Below, piece after piece: positions 1 to 11,479 of a stretch of DNA of 64,000 bases. The translations under genes and the position numbers were made by a program. Origin of the DNA: Sipunculus nudus. Taxonomy: Eukaryota > Annelida > Sipuncula > Golfingiida > Sipunculidae. The DNA lies in the NCBI GenBank assembly GCA_026874595.1, contig CM049308.1:48803327-48867326 (forward strand), read 5' to 3'. The stretch's first letter is position 1, and each line of letters opens with the position of its first letter. Below the pieces are notes generated by a model. That model searched no databases. It was not told the DNA's origin and saw only the letters and a program-made list of their open reading frames with translations.

Positions 1-155
1 AGGAACCAAGTCCTAGTGACCCAATTTTTGGTATGGCAGGAGATTTTGGGGACATCTAAAGGTATGCCGAATTTCAGATTTCAGACGGATGGACAGCCGA
101 CAGACAAAGGACCACGACTATAGCTCAGATAACTGATAGTCAGCTGAGCTAACTA
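1..155 (-). mobile_element. End of a TAGCTCAG-hairpin family element
   Basis: The stretch ends in an imperfect hairpin (GACTATAGCTCAGATAACTG then GTCAGCTGAGCTAA). It is preceded by a 'gatggacagccgacagacaaagg' type tract and by the body phrase about a vanishing 'ggggacatctaaa', which matches the reverse complement of the bodies at 45.9-46.1 kb and 54.9-55.1 kb. It is therefore the hairpin end of an inverted copy whose other part lies outside the window. The assignment to a Helitron-like non-autonomous class is inference. Confidence 0.55.
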
Positions 156-619
156 GACAGATTTTTTTTGCAACCTCGCTTTCGTTTGATTCTAATGAAT
201 ACTCCTACACGGTATCAATTTTACACTACAGCGGGTCATGAACTTATTTCACTGCAAAGAACAAGAGCCATGGATATTTTCACGCTCCCCACACCTTTCT
301 TGTTTACGAGTTATCAAGCGCACTGATGAATTACAAATTTTACTATTTCATTACACGAAACCAATTTATAAATGAACTACTACTCACCTTCAAGGAGTTT
401 ATTGATAAATTTAAGAGATTTCTTACTGAAAATTGCTGATAAATTCATGATGAGTATACCTGTCATAGGTACTGGGGGAATCAGAAAATATGACAAGTAT
501 ACTAGTCATAGGCAGCGAAAGTGTTAAGCAAAATTCTTCACATAATTACCTTGACTTTTGTAACTTGGTCATCTTTAAAGCTAGAGGGGTTTAGATTTTT
601 TCATCATGTAGAATTCAGT
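156..619. repeat. Non-genic stretch with two near-palindromic 20-mers
   Basis: No gene is convincing here. Two related near-palindromes occur at 447-466 and 490-509, both fitting ATGACNAGTATACTNGTCAT with a few changes and 43 bp apart. They are followed by 'ggcagcgaaagtgttaagc', which I associate with a dispersed invertebrate repeat. The minus strand is open from about 509 to 390 and ends at a good donor-like GAAG|GTGAG, but it overlaps the palindromes and I judge it part of the repeat. Confidence 0.35.
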
Positions 620-872
620 TAGTGCAACTACATAAACTATAGCTTATTTTCTTCCTCTGAGTCTTCTCCATAACATGGTGTACTCATCTGGTCTCAATCT
701 TGTGTCACTTTGTCAGTGTGTCTGTCTGTTAGTCTGCCTAAAATTCGCCTGCTTGCTCTTGCGTCTCACATATGGCATTCTACAGGCCACAGTTTTGAAA
801 GAATCTGTTTGAAACTATTACATCTTATGTCTTACACTAATATCTTGAAACAGATTTTTCATTTTCTTGAAA

Positions 873-891
873 TGACTGCTAGGGGGCGCTG
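873..891 (+). promoter_or_regulatory. CTCF-like motif in first tandem unit
   Basis: TGACTGCTAGGGGGCGCTG closely resembles the bilaterian CTCF core (YDRCCASYAGRKGGCRSYV), with mismatches at the fifth and sixth positions. It sits at the same place in the repeat unit as the better match at 1534. Binding is not shown by sequence alone. Confidence 0.25.
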
Positions 892-1533
892 AACTCGAAC
901 CTCCCCAACAGATCATGCTTGGGCAATATCTCCAAAATTATAAACCTCAGATACATTAACTATAGCTTATTTTCTTCCTCTGAGTCTTCTCTATAAACTG
1001 GCTAAATCATCTGGTCTCAATCTTGTGTCACTTTGTCAGTATGTCAGTCTGTTTGTCGGTTGTCCTCAAATTCGCCTGCTTGCTGGTTTTAGCATTTCAC
1101 ATTTAGCATTCTACAGGCCACAGTTTTTAAAGAATCCTTTTGAAACTGGTACTTCTTATGTCTTACACTAATATCTTGAAATAAATTTTTTGTTTTTCCC
1201 ATATGGCCGCTATGGGCGCTGCACTCGACCCTTCCCAACATATCATTATTTGGCCATATCTCCATAACTATAATTCTCAATTACAGAAACTATGGCTTAT
1301 TTTCTTCCTCTGGGTCTTCTCCAAAACCTGAGTAAGTCATCTGGTCTCAATCTTGTGTCACTTTGTCAGTATGTCAGTCTGTCTGTCAGCTGTCCTCAAA
1401 TTCGCCTGCTTGCTGTTTCTTGCATCTCACATATAGCATTCTACAGGCCACAGTGTTGAAAGAATCCTTTTGAAACTAGTACATCTTATGTCTTACACTT
1501 ATATCTCGAAATGTATTTTTCATTTTCTGGATA

Positions 1534-1552
1534 TGGCCGCTAGGGGGCGCTG
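1534..1552 (+). promoter_or_regulatory. CTCF-like motif in third tandem unit
   Basis: TGGCCGCTAGGGGGCGCTG fits the 19-position CTCF consensus at 18 positions by eye; only the sixth base differs (G for A). The second unit near 1203 has the same site with a base lost (CTATGGGCGCTG), and the fourth is decayed. The recurrence comes from the tandem repeat, so it may be coincidence of the unit sequence. Confidence 0.3.
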
Positions 1553-2367
1553 CACTTGACCCTCCCCAATATTGGCCATTTCTCCAAAAAAATAAACCTA
1601 TTTTACATAAACTGTAGCTTATGTTCTTCCTCTTGGCCTTCTTCATATCATGGTTAAGTTATCAGGTCTCCATCTTGTGTCACTTTGTTAGTATGTCTGT
1701 CTGTTAGTCAGTTATCCTCAAATTCACCTGCTTGCTGGTTCTTGCATCTCACATATAGCATTCAAAAGGCCAGCGATTTGCAGGAATTCTTTTGAAACTG
1801 GGACACCTTGTGTCATACCTAATGTCAGAAAACGCATTTGTTGTCGGGGGCACTGCAATCAAACATCCCAATGTATCATTATTTGGCCATATCTCCAAAA
1901 CTATAAATAATTATTACATAAATTATAACTTATTTTCTTCCTCTTCTCCATAACCAGGTAAAGGCATCTGGTGTCAATCTTGTCTCACACTGTCAGTATG
2001 TCTGTCTGTTCATCATTTGTTGTCAGCTTTGTCTGCTTGCTTGTTCTTTTGTCTGATATGTCATTCTTGATTTGACCATGAAATGGTCAAGGTTACAAGT
2101 TTTACAACTTGTTTGAAACAAAAATTGTATCAAGTTTGAGGGAAACATTTACAGTACTGATACTTCAAAATTATGGGGTCCACAAATATCTGATATTTCT
2201 GCACATTTATCAAGCTCAAGAGTCCACCAAAAATCAACAAAAAACAATGGAAAGCAACTTTTTTTTTATATTTCCTAAATATTTCAGTTGTTTTAACTGA
2301 TGAAAAGCATAAACTATTAAAATAAGTATATAAAAATGAATTGAATACTGAAATTTTACATTTATAT

Positions 2368-2381
2368 CCCCCCCCCCCCCC
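2368..2381. repeat. Poly-C run (C14)
   Basis: Uninterrupted run of 14 C. Homopolymer only; the length may be uncertain in the assembly. Confidence 0.9.
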
Positions 2382-3151
2382 ACTCCTGTCATGCATGCCA
2401 TTGGCAATGTTGGTAACAAATTTGTCCAACAGGTGGCAATACATTTCCCTCAGTTTAAGACCAGTGGCTTCCAGTCTTGAGGCTCCAGTGAACGTCCAGT
2501 TTCCATGCAGTCAGTATAAAAATCATATCTTTAATTATAAATTTTAGTTACTAAAATTGTTTCTGCTAATTATCAGTCAAAACAACTAAAAAAGTCAGGA
2601 GTGTAAAGATACCAGTAGTTTTTCTCTGATGGTTTTCTGTGGTTTTTGGTGGTTTTCTGTGAATAGTCTGACCAAGGTCAAGGTTTCCATTTATCCAGCT
2701 CTTCCAAGATTTTGGTTGAAACAACATACCTGAATATCCCCTTCCAACAGGGGCATATTGAGACTTCATTAATTAAACTGTAAGCCTAGTGAGTAGGAAA
2801 ATCAGCGTGATAGTCCTCTGATTTTTATCTCACAGTTTGTGACCAAAAAAACAACAGGGTTCTTCCCCTATTGGTAGATAAGCCAAATGTGATAGATTTA
2901 AAGTTTTGGATGTAAAGTCTGGTTTCAAATTTGTCATAAGTTTTTTTCAAGAAGCGGGTCCTGTGGCCTTGACCTGTCACCTTGCAACCTCAAAATATAT
3001 ATGGTTCTTGCCCTATTGATACGTAAGCTTTCTGGTGTAAGATGGAAAGTTAGGCTTAAAATGCTTCAACAAGCATTTTCAAGAAGTGGGTCCTGTGATC
3101 TTGGCATTGTGACCTCAAAATCAACAGGGTTCCTCCAAGGCTATTGGTAGG

Positions 3152-3174
3152 TTTTTTTTTTTTTTTTTTTTTTT
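3152..3174. repeat. Poly-T run (T23)
   Basis: Uninterrupted run of 23 T inside a diverged GTGACC-type repeat. It could be slippage, or the poly(A) end of an inverted retro-insertion, but no retroelement body is recognisable beside it. Confidence 0.85.
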
Positions 3175-3924
3175 GTAAGATGGAAGGTTTGAGATGAAAA
3201 GTTCAGCTTAAATTTTGTCAACAAACATCTTCAGAAGTGAGTCTGTGACCTTTACCTTTGACACTGTTAGTTTAAAAATCTAACTAAATCTGAGTTTTTC
3301 CCTTCAGGTAGTTGAGCCACTGGGAAGGAAGGATTTGAGATGAAAAGATGACTTTTGAACCCTCAATATTTTTTCATGAAATTTTATATATGAATTGTTT
3401 CTACTAAAATCTTGGAAGAAACTGGTGACCCTCATTACTTTTAAAGTATCACACATACTTTCTCCTCCAATTTGATTTACAAGTTGTCCAATTTAATTCT
3501 TCAATTAATTTGAGAACTGGTGACCTTGGCATGGCTCATCTAGTTAAAACAAGGGGCCAATGGGTCATGGTGCTTAGCTGACATTGGCCTTGGAGGTAAA
3601 AATCTAAAATAAAAACAAATGGGGATAATGTCTGAGAGGAAAAGGTAATTTAATAGGCCATGGTTGGTTTATATGCTAGGTTTGTACTGATAAGTAAGGA
3701 TTTTTTTTAATTTATAAAATGTATATAGCTGCAATAATAACTAAATGTCCCAATGCACAGGTGCAAGGACTTGATGGTGGAAGGGGGAATGGTGGGAGTT
3801 ACAACATCTCTGCATATACTTGCAGGATATGAAATTTAATTCAACAATGCTAACAGGAAACAAGGCCTACAGGCCTAATGCGAACCTGTGCAAAATTTGG
3901 GAGTATGAATGGAGCTATATTTTT

Positions 3925-5268
3925 ATGCCCCCGCCACAAAGTGGCCGGGGCATATAGTTTTACCCATGTCCGTCATTCCGTCCTTCCGTCAACAGTTGTA
4001 CGGACTTTTTTTCGCAATGCCTACAGATATTGGCCTGATTTTTGGTGTGTGGGCAGATAATGACCAGTTACAGATCGAGTTCGCGTTTCATCCCGGTTGA
4101 CATACTTTTGACTGTTTTACAGCTCCTTAACTTAGAAAATTTCATGAAAAATATAAATTTTCATGACAAATACACATGTACAGACTTTTTTTCGCAATGC
4201 CTGCAGATATTGGCCTAAATTTTGGTGTGTGGGCAGATATTGACCAGTTACAGATTGAGTTTGCGTTTCTTCCCGGTTGACCTACTTTTATACGTTTAAC
4301 GGCTCCTTAACTTAGAAAATTTCATGAAAAATAGAAATTTTCATGACAAATACACATGTACAGACTTCTTTGCAATGCCTGCAGATATTGGCCTGATTTT
4401 TGGTGTGTAGGCAGATATTGAACAGTTACAGATCGAGTTCGTGATTCGTCCCAGTTGACCTACTTTTGACTTTTTTACAGCTCCTGAACAGACAAAATTT
4501 CATGAAAAATATAAATTTTCATGACAAATACACATGTACTGACTTTTTTTTGCAACACCTGCAGATATTAGCCTGATTTTTGGTGTGTGGGCAGATAATG
4601 ACCAGTTACAGATCGAGTTCATGTTTTGTCCCAGTTGACCTACTTTTGACTGTTTGACGGTGCTCTAACATAGAAAATTTCATAAAAAAGTGCACATGTA
4701 CAGACTTTTTTTTCACAGTGCCTGCAGATACGGGCCTGATTTTTGGTGTGTAGGCAGATAATGACCAGTTACAGATCAAGTTCTTGTTTTGTCTCAGTTG
4801 ACCTACTTTTGACCATTTGACTGCTCCTGAACATAGAAAGTTTCATGAAAAATAGAAATTTTCATAACAAATGCATATGTACTTACTTTTTTTCTTCAGT
4901 GCCTGCAGATACCACCCTGATTTTTTATGTGTGGGCGGATAATGACAGTTACAGATCGAGTTCGCGTTTCATCCCCATTGACCTACTTTTGATTGTTTTA
5001 CGGCTCCTAAACATAGAAAATTTCATGAAAGAAAAATTTTTATGGAAAATGCACATGTATGGACGTTTTTAACAGTGCCTGCAGATACTGGCCTGATTTT
5101 TGGTGTGTTGCTTGATAATGACCCGTAACAGATCGAGTTTGCATTTTGCCCTTGTTGACCTACTTTTGACCATATGACACCTCCCGAACTTCAAAAATTT
5201 TTAAAAATTAAACAAATGTTTATAATTTGCCCCAGGTGGGGGCATTCGTGTCGTTCCAACACATCTAG
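3925..5268 (+). mobile_element. Hairpin-ended element with seven ~180-bp tandem units
   Basis: The left end is a GC-rich hairpin, GCCCCCGCCAC-AAA-GTGGCCGGGGC, followed by a 'gtccgtcattccgtccttccg' tract. Seven units start near 4001, 4181, 4361, 4539, 4701, 4881 and 5060 (a 'gacttttttttcgcaatgcc' anchor). The right end has a hairpin GCCCCAGGTGGGGGC, a small GTGT/ACAC stem and then CTAG at 5265-5268 followed by T. Hairpin plus CTAG|T is the 3' signature of Helitron-type elements, and internal tandem units are usual in their non-autonomous molluscan forms. No transposase or Rep/helicase is encoded. Confidence 0.7.
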
Positions 5269-5499
5269 TTAAAATTTAATATTGATCCTTTTAAGTCCTG
5301 CATATCTACCTTAGTCATTATTATTTCAGCAAAATGGACATTTTGGACCTGCAAGTTTCAGACTAGGACAATTTAAAACTAGAATATGGGCAGTCGACAA
5401 GCAACTATGTGTATCCGCAGAAATCAGAGTGGGACAGGTGAAATGAGGCATGGATTAAGTGGCAAGGGGAAAAGAGTGAGGTGTGTTGCATATTAGCAT
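5269..5499. other. Short unassigned spacer
   Basis: AT-rich sequence between two tandem-repeat elements. No gene, RNA or repeat was recognised in it. Confidence 0.4.
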
Positions 5500-7430
5500 G
5501 GATGTCTGCAGCATAAACGTGAATGAAGGTGGTGCCAGATGGACAGTGTTCATAAGTGGTTGCAGGTGGTGCAATCAGTTTTGCTTATGATGAAGAGCTA
5601 TGTGAGATCTATACACAAGCAAAATTTTGACCCAATTGGTCAAACAGTTCCCGAGGTATGAGCTTGGATGTCTGCAGAGTAAACATGAATGTAGGTGGCG
5701 CCATCTGTAAAAAAAATCAAGAATGCTGTCCAGGATGTATAAACCTGCAAAATTTCAGGTGGAAAAGTCAAACCACAGCTGAGATATGAGTGATATTATC
5801 CCAAGGCAGATGAACAGATGGATGCTGTGTAAAAATGGTTGCAGGTGGCGCCACCAGTTTTGCCTATGATGAAGAGCTATGTGAGATCTATACACATGCA
5901 AAATTTTGGCCCAATTGGTCAGACTGTTCCTGAGATATGAGCTTAGATGTCTGCAGAGTAAACGTGATTGTAGGTGGCCCCACCTGTCATAAAATCGAGA
6001 AAGCTGTCCAGGATGTATAAACCTGCAAAATTTCAGGTGGAAAAGTCAAACCTCTGCTGAGATATGAGTAATATTATCCCAAGGCAGATGAACAGATGCA
6101 CGCTGTGCAAAAATGGTTGCAGGTGGCGCCACCAGTTTTGCCTATGATGAAGAGCTATGTGAGATCTATACACATGCAAAATCTTGGCCCAATTGGTCAA
6201 ACAGTTCCCGAGATATGAGCTTGGATGTCTGCAGAGTAAACATGAATGTAGGTGGCGCCACCTGTCATAAATCGAGAAAGCTGTCCAGGATGTATAAACC
6301 TGCAAAATTTCAGGTGTATAAGTCAAACCACTGCTGAGATATGAGTGATTTTATCCCAAGGCAGATGAACAGATGCACGCTGTGCATAAGTGGTTGCAGG
6401 TGGCGCCACCAGTTTTGCCTATAATGAAGAGCTATGTGAGATCTATACACAAGCAAAATTTTGGTCCAATCGTTCAAACAGTTCCCGAGATATGAGCTTG
6501 GATGTCTGCAGAGTAAATGTGGATGTAGGTGGCTCCATCTGTCATAAATGGAGAAAGCTGTCCAGGATGTATAAACCTGCAAAATTTCAGGGGTGTAAGT
6601 CAAACCACTGCTGAGATATGAGTGATTTTATCCCAAGGCAGATGAACAGATGGACGCTGTGCAAAAATGGTTGCAGGTGGCGCCACCAGTTTTGCCTATG
6701 ATCAAGAGCTATGTGAGATCTATACACAAGCAAAATTTCGGCCCAATCGTTCAAACAGTTCCCGAGATATGAGCTTGGATGTCTGCAGAGTAAACGTGAA
6801 TGTAGGTGGCGCCACCTGTCATAAATCGAGAAAGCTGTCCAGGATGTATAAACCTGCAAAATTTCAGGTGGATAAGTCAAACCACTGCTGAGATATGAGT
6901 GGATTTATCCCAAGGCAGATGAATAGATAGATGCTGTGCATAAATTGTTGAAGGTGGTGCCACCAGTTTTGCCTATGATGAAGAGCTATGCGAGATCTAT
7001 ACACATGCAAAATTTTGGCCCAATTGGTCAAACTGTTTCTGAGATATGAGCTTGGATGTCTGCAGAGTAAACATAAAAGTAGGTGGCGCCACCTGTCATA
7101 AAAATCGAGAAAGCTGTGGAGGATGTATAAACCTGCAAAATTTCAGGTGGATAAGTCAAACCACTGCTGAGATATGAGTGATTTTATCCCAAGGCAGATG
7201 AACAGATGGACGCTGTGCAAAAATGGTTGCAGATGGCACTACCATTTTTAGTGTATGTTATAAAGCTATCAGAGGGCTACATTTGTGCAAAATATTTAGC
7301 CTGATTGGTCAAACTGTTCCTGAGATATGCGGGTTTATGTGTGGAAACAAACGCACAAATGGACGCTGGGCAGCGAGGAAAGGTCAGAGGTCAACAAAAA
7401 ATGAGGGCGCAGCAGTTCACATGTGACCTG
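5500..7430 (+). repeat. 277-bp satellite array, about 6-7 units
   Basis: Near-identical units recur with a 277-bp period; the phrase 'ggttgcaggtggcgccacca' begins near 5837, 6114, 6391 and 6668, with weaker copies near 5559, 6946 and 7224. Most units carry the palindrome GGTGGCGCCACC twice, about 128 bp apart. Reading frames of 74 and 97 aa repeat on both strands, but 277 is not divisible by three, so no long protein results. The terminal 130 bp (7297-7430) reappears alone at 21765-21900, which suggests it is the end of a mobile unit and not part of the satellite. Confidence 0.88.
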
Positions 7431-8469
7431 ATGATAAACCCGGTTGGCTTAAAATGCAAACCAAGTTTTTTCAAACAGTTGAAAGATATATTTCCAATAA
7501 TCTGGGAATTCTGCATCTAAACATTGTGTTTAGACGTCTAGACACTGTGTCTAGATGTCTAGACACATTGTCTAGACACCCCCCCCAGCCAGGTCAGTTG
7601 CCATGGTGATGTCTGGACCCCACCTGTTTGTACTGAGTGACCTCTTGACTTGGGTGCTGAAACTCAGCATGTTGTCAAATCTGTTTTCAAATACAGAAAG
7701 CCTTTTTCAATTGGCTACAATGCTTTTTTGAAACTGTATTTACCCAATCTATTCTTATAAAACTGGCAGAACCCTACCATAGAATAATTCTTGTAAAGTT
7801 TAAACCAATCAGCTTAACAGTTTCATTATAAATCAGTGTATAAGCTAGAAGAGTTTAAAATTACATTTTTGCTTGTAAAAAACACATCAATGTAGGTGGC
7901 GCCACCAATACCTCAAAATCAGATATGACATATGTGACAAACATTGGTATAAAATTTGGTGATTATAGCTCTAGTCGTTTCTGAGATTTTAATTTTAGTG
8001 TGCTTTTTTTGGACATATGACTAAGTTCAACCTCCTGTAACTCAGCCGAAAATCTCCAAACTGGAACCATTCGAACAAACTTGAGAGAAATTGTTCCAGG
8101 GATCATTTCTGTGAAATATTTGGAAAATTTGGCTGGAGAGTTTCAGAGAAGAAGATTATTAAAGTTTTTTTAGCTTTTTCCCTATAAAATCTAAAAATAT
8201 GCAGTTAGAAAAAAATAAACAAAATCTGATAGAGTTTTTCAGATGACTGATTATTTGTAAAAAATTTGGTGATCTAGTTCCTGTCATTTTTGAGATAGCT
8301 ATGGTTAATGTACAGACGACGCACGATGCACGACACAAGATACGCCGCCGCCGCCGCCGCACCATCTCATTAGCTCACAGGTTTGCTAAAAAGGTGATTC
8401 GCAGTTGCTGAATATTTAATCCTATTGGTTTTAACCCTTAGCTGAATTTGTGAATAAGGATTTTTAAAA
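7431..8469. repeat. Repeat remnants with TCTAGACA cluster and (CCG)n
   Basis: Between 7515 and 7580 the 10-mer palindrome TGTCTAGACA and relatives (GACGTCTAGACA, GATGTCTAGACA) occur in close succession, followed by C8. A single GGTGGCGCCACC lies at 7895-7906. A (CGC)n microsatellite occupies 8343-8361. No gene is supported. Confidence 0.5.
8343..8361. repeat. (CGC)n microsatellite
   Basis: About six CGC repeats, the same class of trinucleotide found at the A end of TATCCCC elements at 34.2 and 48.1 kb. A minus-strand frame rich in arginine across it is a product of the triplet repeat and not a gene. Confidence 0.85.
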
Positions 8470-11460
8470 TATCGGTCCTGTGATCAGTTTGAAGCCGTAC
8501 TGTCTACCAAACCTGGACTTATCATCTACAAACTAATTTGTGAATGGATGGGCCCTGTAACCTTTTACTCCAAAATCAAAGAAACCTTCCCCTTTTTTGC
8601 AGGTGTGCCATGTGGAAGATGGAAGGTTTTGGATTAAAAGTTTGGCTTAAATAACATCTTAATAAAGAAGTGGGTCCTGTGACCTTTACCTTTGACTTCA
8701 TGGCCCCAAAATCAGTTTTTTCCGTATGAGGTAGGCAAAATATGAGTCAAGTTTTAAATCCATTACAAACCAAAATCTAGTTGTCAGGAAACAAATTTTA
8801 CAGACAAAGAGGAAGACGAACAGATGGACAGACTCGGCGATTAAAAATAGGGCATCCGATTATTCAAGCAGGGCCTGAATAAACAACACAAGGTTTCAGG
8901 ACACAGATGCTAATCTGATAGTATCAATATAATTTGGTAGTCTCAAAATAAAGAAAAAAAATGCATCAGAAATAGAAAACTAGGGACCCATGGGTCTCGA
9001 CGCTCAGCTGAATTTGTCTATATGGATATTTTAAAACAAATTTTTCAGAATGACAGTCCTGTGACCTTAACCAATGACCTTGTGACCAAAAAATCTTAGA
9101 ACTTGAACTTGCAGCATTTAGATTATTGTAGCAATCTTTTAAAAAGTGACCTTGACCTCTGTCCAGGTAACCTCAAAATCAACAGATTTCCTCACGTTTG
9201 GCAAGTAAGCCATATGTGAAAAATGGAAAGTTTGGGATGAAAAGTTTGATTTACAGTGCATCCACAATCTTTTTAAAGATGTGGCTCCTGTGAACTTCAA
9301 CTTTGATATCTGCACCCTGAAAATCAAAATGAAATTACTTATGTGACGGGTCATTGATAAATCAAGTTTGAAGCCAATCTGTCTATCCATAGCAGAAATC
9401 CATAATCTAATTTGTGAATGGATTGGCTCTGTGACCTTGACCTTTGACCCTATAGCCCCGAAAAGAAACCTTCCTCTATTGGCAGGTTACAATATCTTGA
9501 AGATGGAAGGTTTGGGATGAAAAAAGTTTGGCTTGAAATACATACACATTCTTTTTAAAGAAATGGGTCCTGTGACCTTGACCTTTGGACCAAAAAATCA
9601 ACATGGTTCTTACTTTAGTGGTGAGCCATTTATAAGTTAACTTTGAAACCAATATGTCTAACCAAACTGGAGTTATCAACTGGAAACTAATTTGTGAACA
9701 GAATGCCCCTGTGACCTGGACCTTTGACCTTGTGACCCCAAATTCATTTATGCTCTCCCCATACTGGCACGTCAGCTAAATACGCAAGATGGAAAGTTTG
9801 GGATGAAATCCTTGGCTTAAAATACAGCCATAATCTTTTTAATTACGTGAGTCTTGTGACCTTGACCTTTGACCTCATGACCCAAAAATCATATAGGTTC
9901 TTGCTTTAGTTGTGGGCCATATTTAACTCATGTTTGAAATCCATGTGTCAATCAAACCTGGAGTTTTCATCTGGAAACAATTTTGTGTGGATGGACCGAA
10001 GGACAGACAAACAGCTAGACAAACAGACAGACAGACAGGGTGATTACTATAGGGCATTCACTTGTGATCAACAAATTCAAGGTTTTGGGACACTAGACGT
10101 AATCACAGCTGAGAAACTGACATGATTGTTGTCATTTTATAGTAAAAAAAATTGAAAAATATTGGTTAAAATGACAAAAAATATAGGTGGCGCCACCACT
10201 TTATTGGGACCTGACAAAACTAATCATGGTCAATATTCAAGGCAAGATTCTTGACAATCCATGCATTAATTACTAAGATATTCGAGGTTTTGTATCAAAT
10301 TTTTTATTATTCTGGAGAGTACTTTCAAGCCCCCTAGCTCGGAGAATATAGGCTGCAGTGACCTTATTTCAGGTTTCCAAGAAGTTTTTTTATTGACCTC
10401 ACTGGATATTCACTTAAAAGTTGCTAGGACCAGCAGTTACGATTTGTGCCCTGCTAATGCACAGCCGAACGACCAGATGCCCAGACAGAAGATGGACAAA
10501 GAGCCATTCCTTTCCCTTAGTTGACTTACAGTCAGCTGAGCTAAAAAAGCAGGTTGCCCCACCAGTCTGGAGTAATCGTCAATTAGCTAATTTGTGAATG
10601 GATGGGCCCCGTGACTTTGACCTTTGAGCTTATGACCCGAAAATCCATGTTTCTTACTCTACTAGCAGGATAGCAAAATGTGGAAGATGGTTTGGGATGA
10701 AAAGTTTGGCTTAAAAAGCATCCATTTCCGTATTAAAGTGGTTCCTGTGACCTTGACCTTTGACCCAATGACACCAAAATCAAAAGGGTTCTTACCATAG
10801 TGGTGAGGCATATATTAGTCAAGTTTGAAACAAATATTTCATTCCAACCTGAGGTTATTATCTGGAAACAAATTTGTCAAAAGATGACCCATGTGACCTC
10901 GACCTTTGACCTCAAAATAAAAAGGGTTCTCACTTAATTGTAGGGCCATATATAATTCAAGTTTGAAACCAATATGTTGATTCAAACTGGAGTTATCATT
11001 TAGAAACAAATATGAGGACAAAAGGGTGCTGTGATCTTGACTTTTGACCTTGTGCCCAAAAAATCTATGAGGTTAATCTCCTTTTTGTAGATCACCTATA
11101 TGTGCTAGTTGGGATGAAAAATTTTGCTTAAATTTATCCACAATCTTTCTAAATAAGGTACTGTGACCTCGACCTTTGACCTTAAGACCCAAATCTATAG
11201 AGTTCTTGCTTTAGAAGTTGGCCATTTATAATTCAAGTTTGAAATTGATGCAAATCAATCAAAACTTGAGTTTTCATCAGGAAATAAATTTGACAGACAT
11301 ACAGAAAGATGAACAGATGGACTGACAGGGTGAATCCTATGGGGCGTCCTCTTATTAAAGCAGGGCCTTAATAACACACAAGGTTTCAGAATACTAGATG
11401 AAACCACAGTTGCAAATCTGTTATTATCAATATAATTTGGAAGTCTCAGAATAAAGGAAA
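8470..11460 (+). repeat. GTGACCTTGACC-type repeat region
   Basis: About ten diverged units carry the core TGACCTTGACCTTTGACC followed by 'ccaaaatcaa..gttctt', 'ccatatataagtcaagtttg' and 'atctggaaacaaatttgtg'. Several copies end in 'gatggacagacagacaggg' then 'ttattaaagcagggcct' (near 8.84 and 11.34 kb), which looks like a recurring element end. A TAGCTCAG element is inserted at 10.18-10.55 kb. Units are interrupted, so reading frames do not continue. Confidence 0.75.
10180..10546 (-). mobile_element. TAGCTCAG-family copy, inverted
   Basis: Read in reverse, this copy begins with the hairpin end 'tagctcagctgactgtaag' (10.53 kb), passes the 'ggcacaaatcgtaac' and 'ccccagaataat' body phrases, and ends at GGTGGCGCCACC (10196-10207) plus an A/T-rich tail. 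Order and content match copies at 22.1-23.5 kb. Confidence 0.7.
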
Positions 11461-11479
11461 AATTCATTAAAAAAAATAA

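Larger units (their letters stand above)
620..2085 (+). repeat. Tandem array, ~320-bp unit, about 4.5 copies
   Basis: The anchor phrase 'actatagcttattttcttcc' recurs near 636, 959, 1289, 1612 and 1921, so units are roughly 310-330 bp long. Each unit carries a pyrimidine-rich start, a 'gtcagtatgtctgtctgt' tract, a 'cgcctgcttgct' segment and, in most copies, a GGGGGCGCTG block. The last unit is the most diverged. Short open frames in the array do not persist from unit to unit. Diverged relatives of the same unit lie at 28.6-29.6 kb. Confidence 0.85.
2086..3924. repeat. Degenerate repeats, no gene seen
   Basis: This stretch holds diverged pieces of the GTGACC-type family (about 2.68-3.54 kb, phrases such as 'cctgtggccttgacctgtcacc' and 'gtgacctcaaaatcaac'), a poly-C run and a poly-T run. 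A reversed hairpin end of another family lies near 3.54-3.59 kb ('aaggggccaatgggtcatgg'). The 60-100-aa open frames at 2.1-2.8 kb lack splice context or coding-like composition. Confidence 0.5.

Noticed and set aside
390-509. Minus-strand exon ending at GAAG|GTGAG
   Set aside because: The open frame runs through two near-palindromes that look like repeat sequence; no acceptor is seen.
6033-6891. Three near-identical 97-aa minus frames and 74-aa plus frames
   Set aside because: They are shadows of the 277-bp satellite; each ends at the next unit and no start, splice or domain evidence supports them.
8159-8365. Arginine-rich start of a minus frame
   Set aside because: Produced by the (CGC)n microsatellite.
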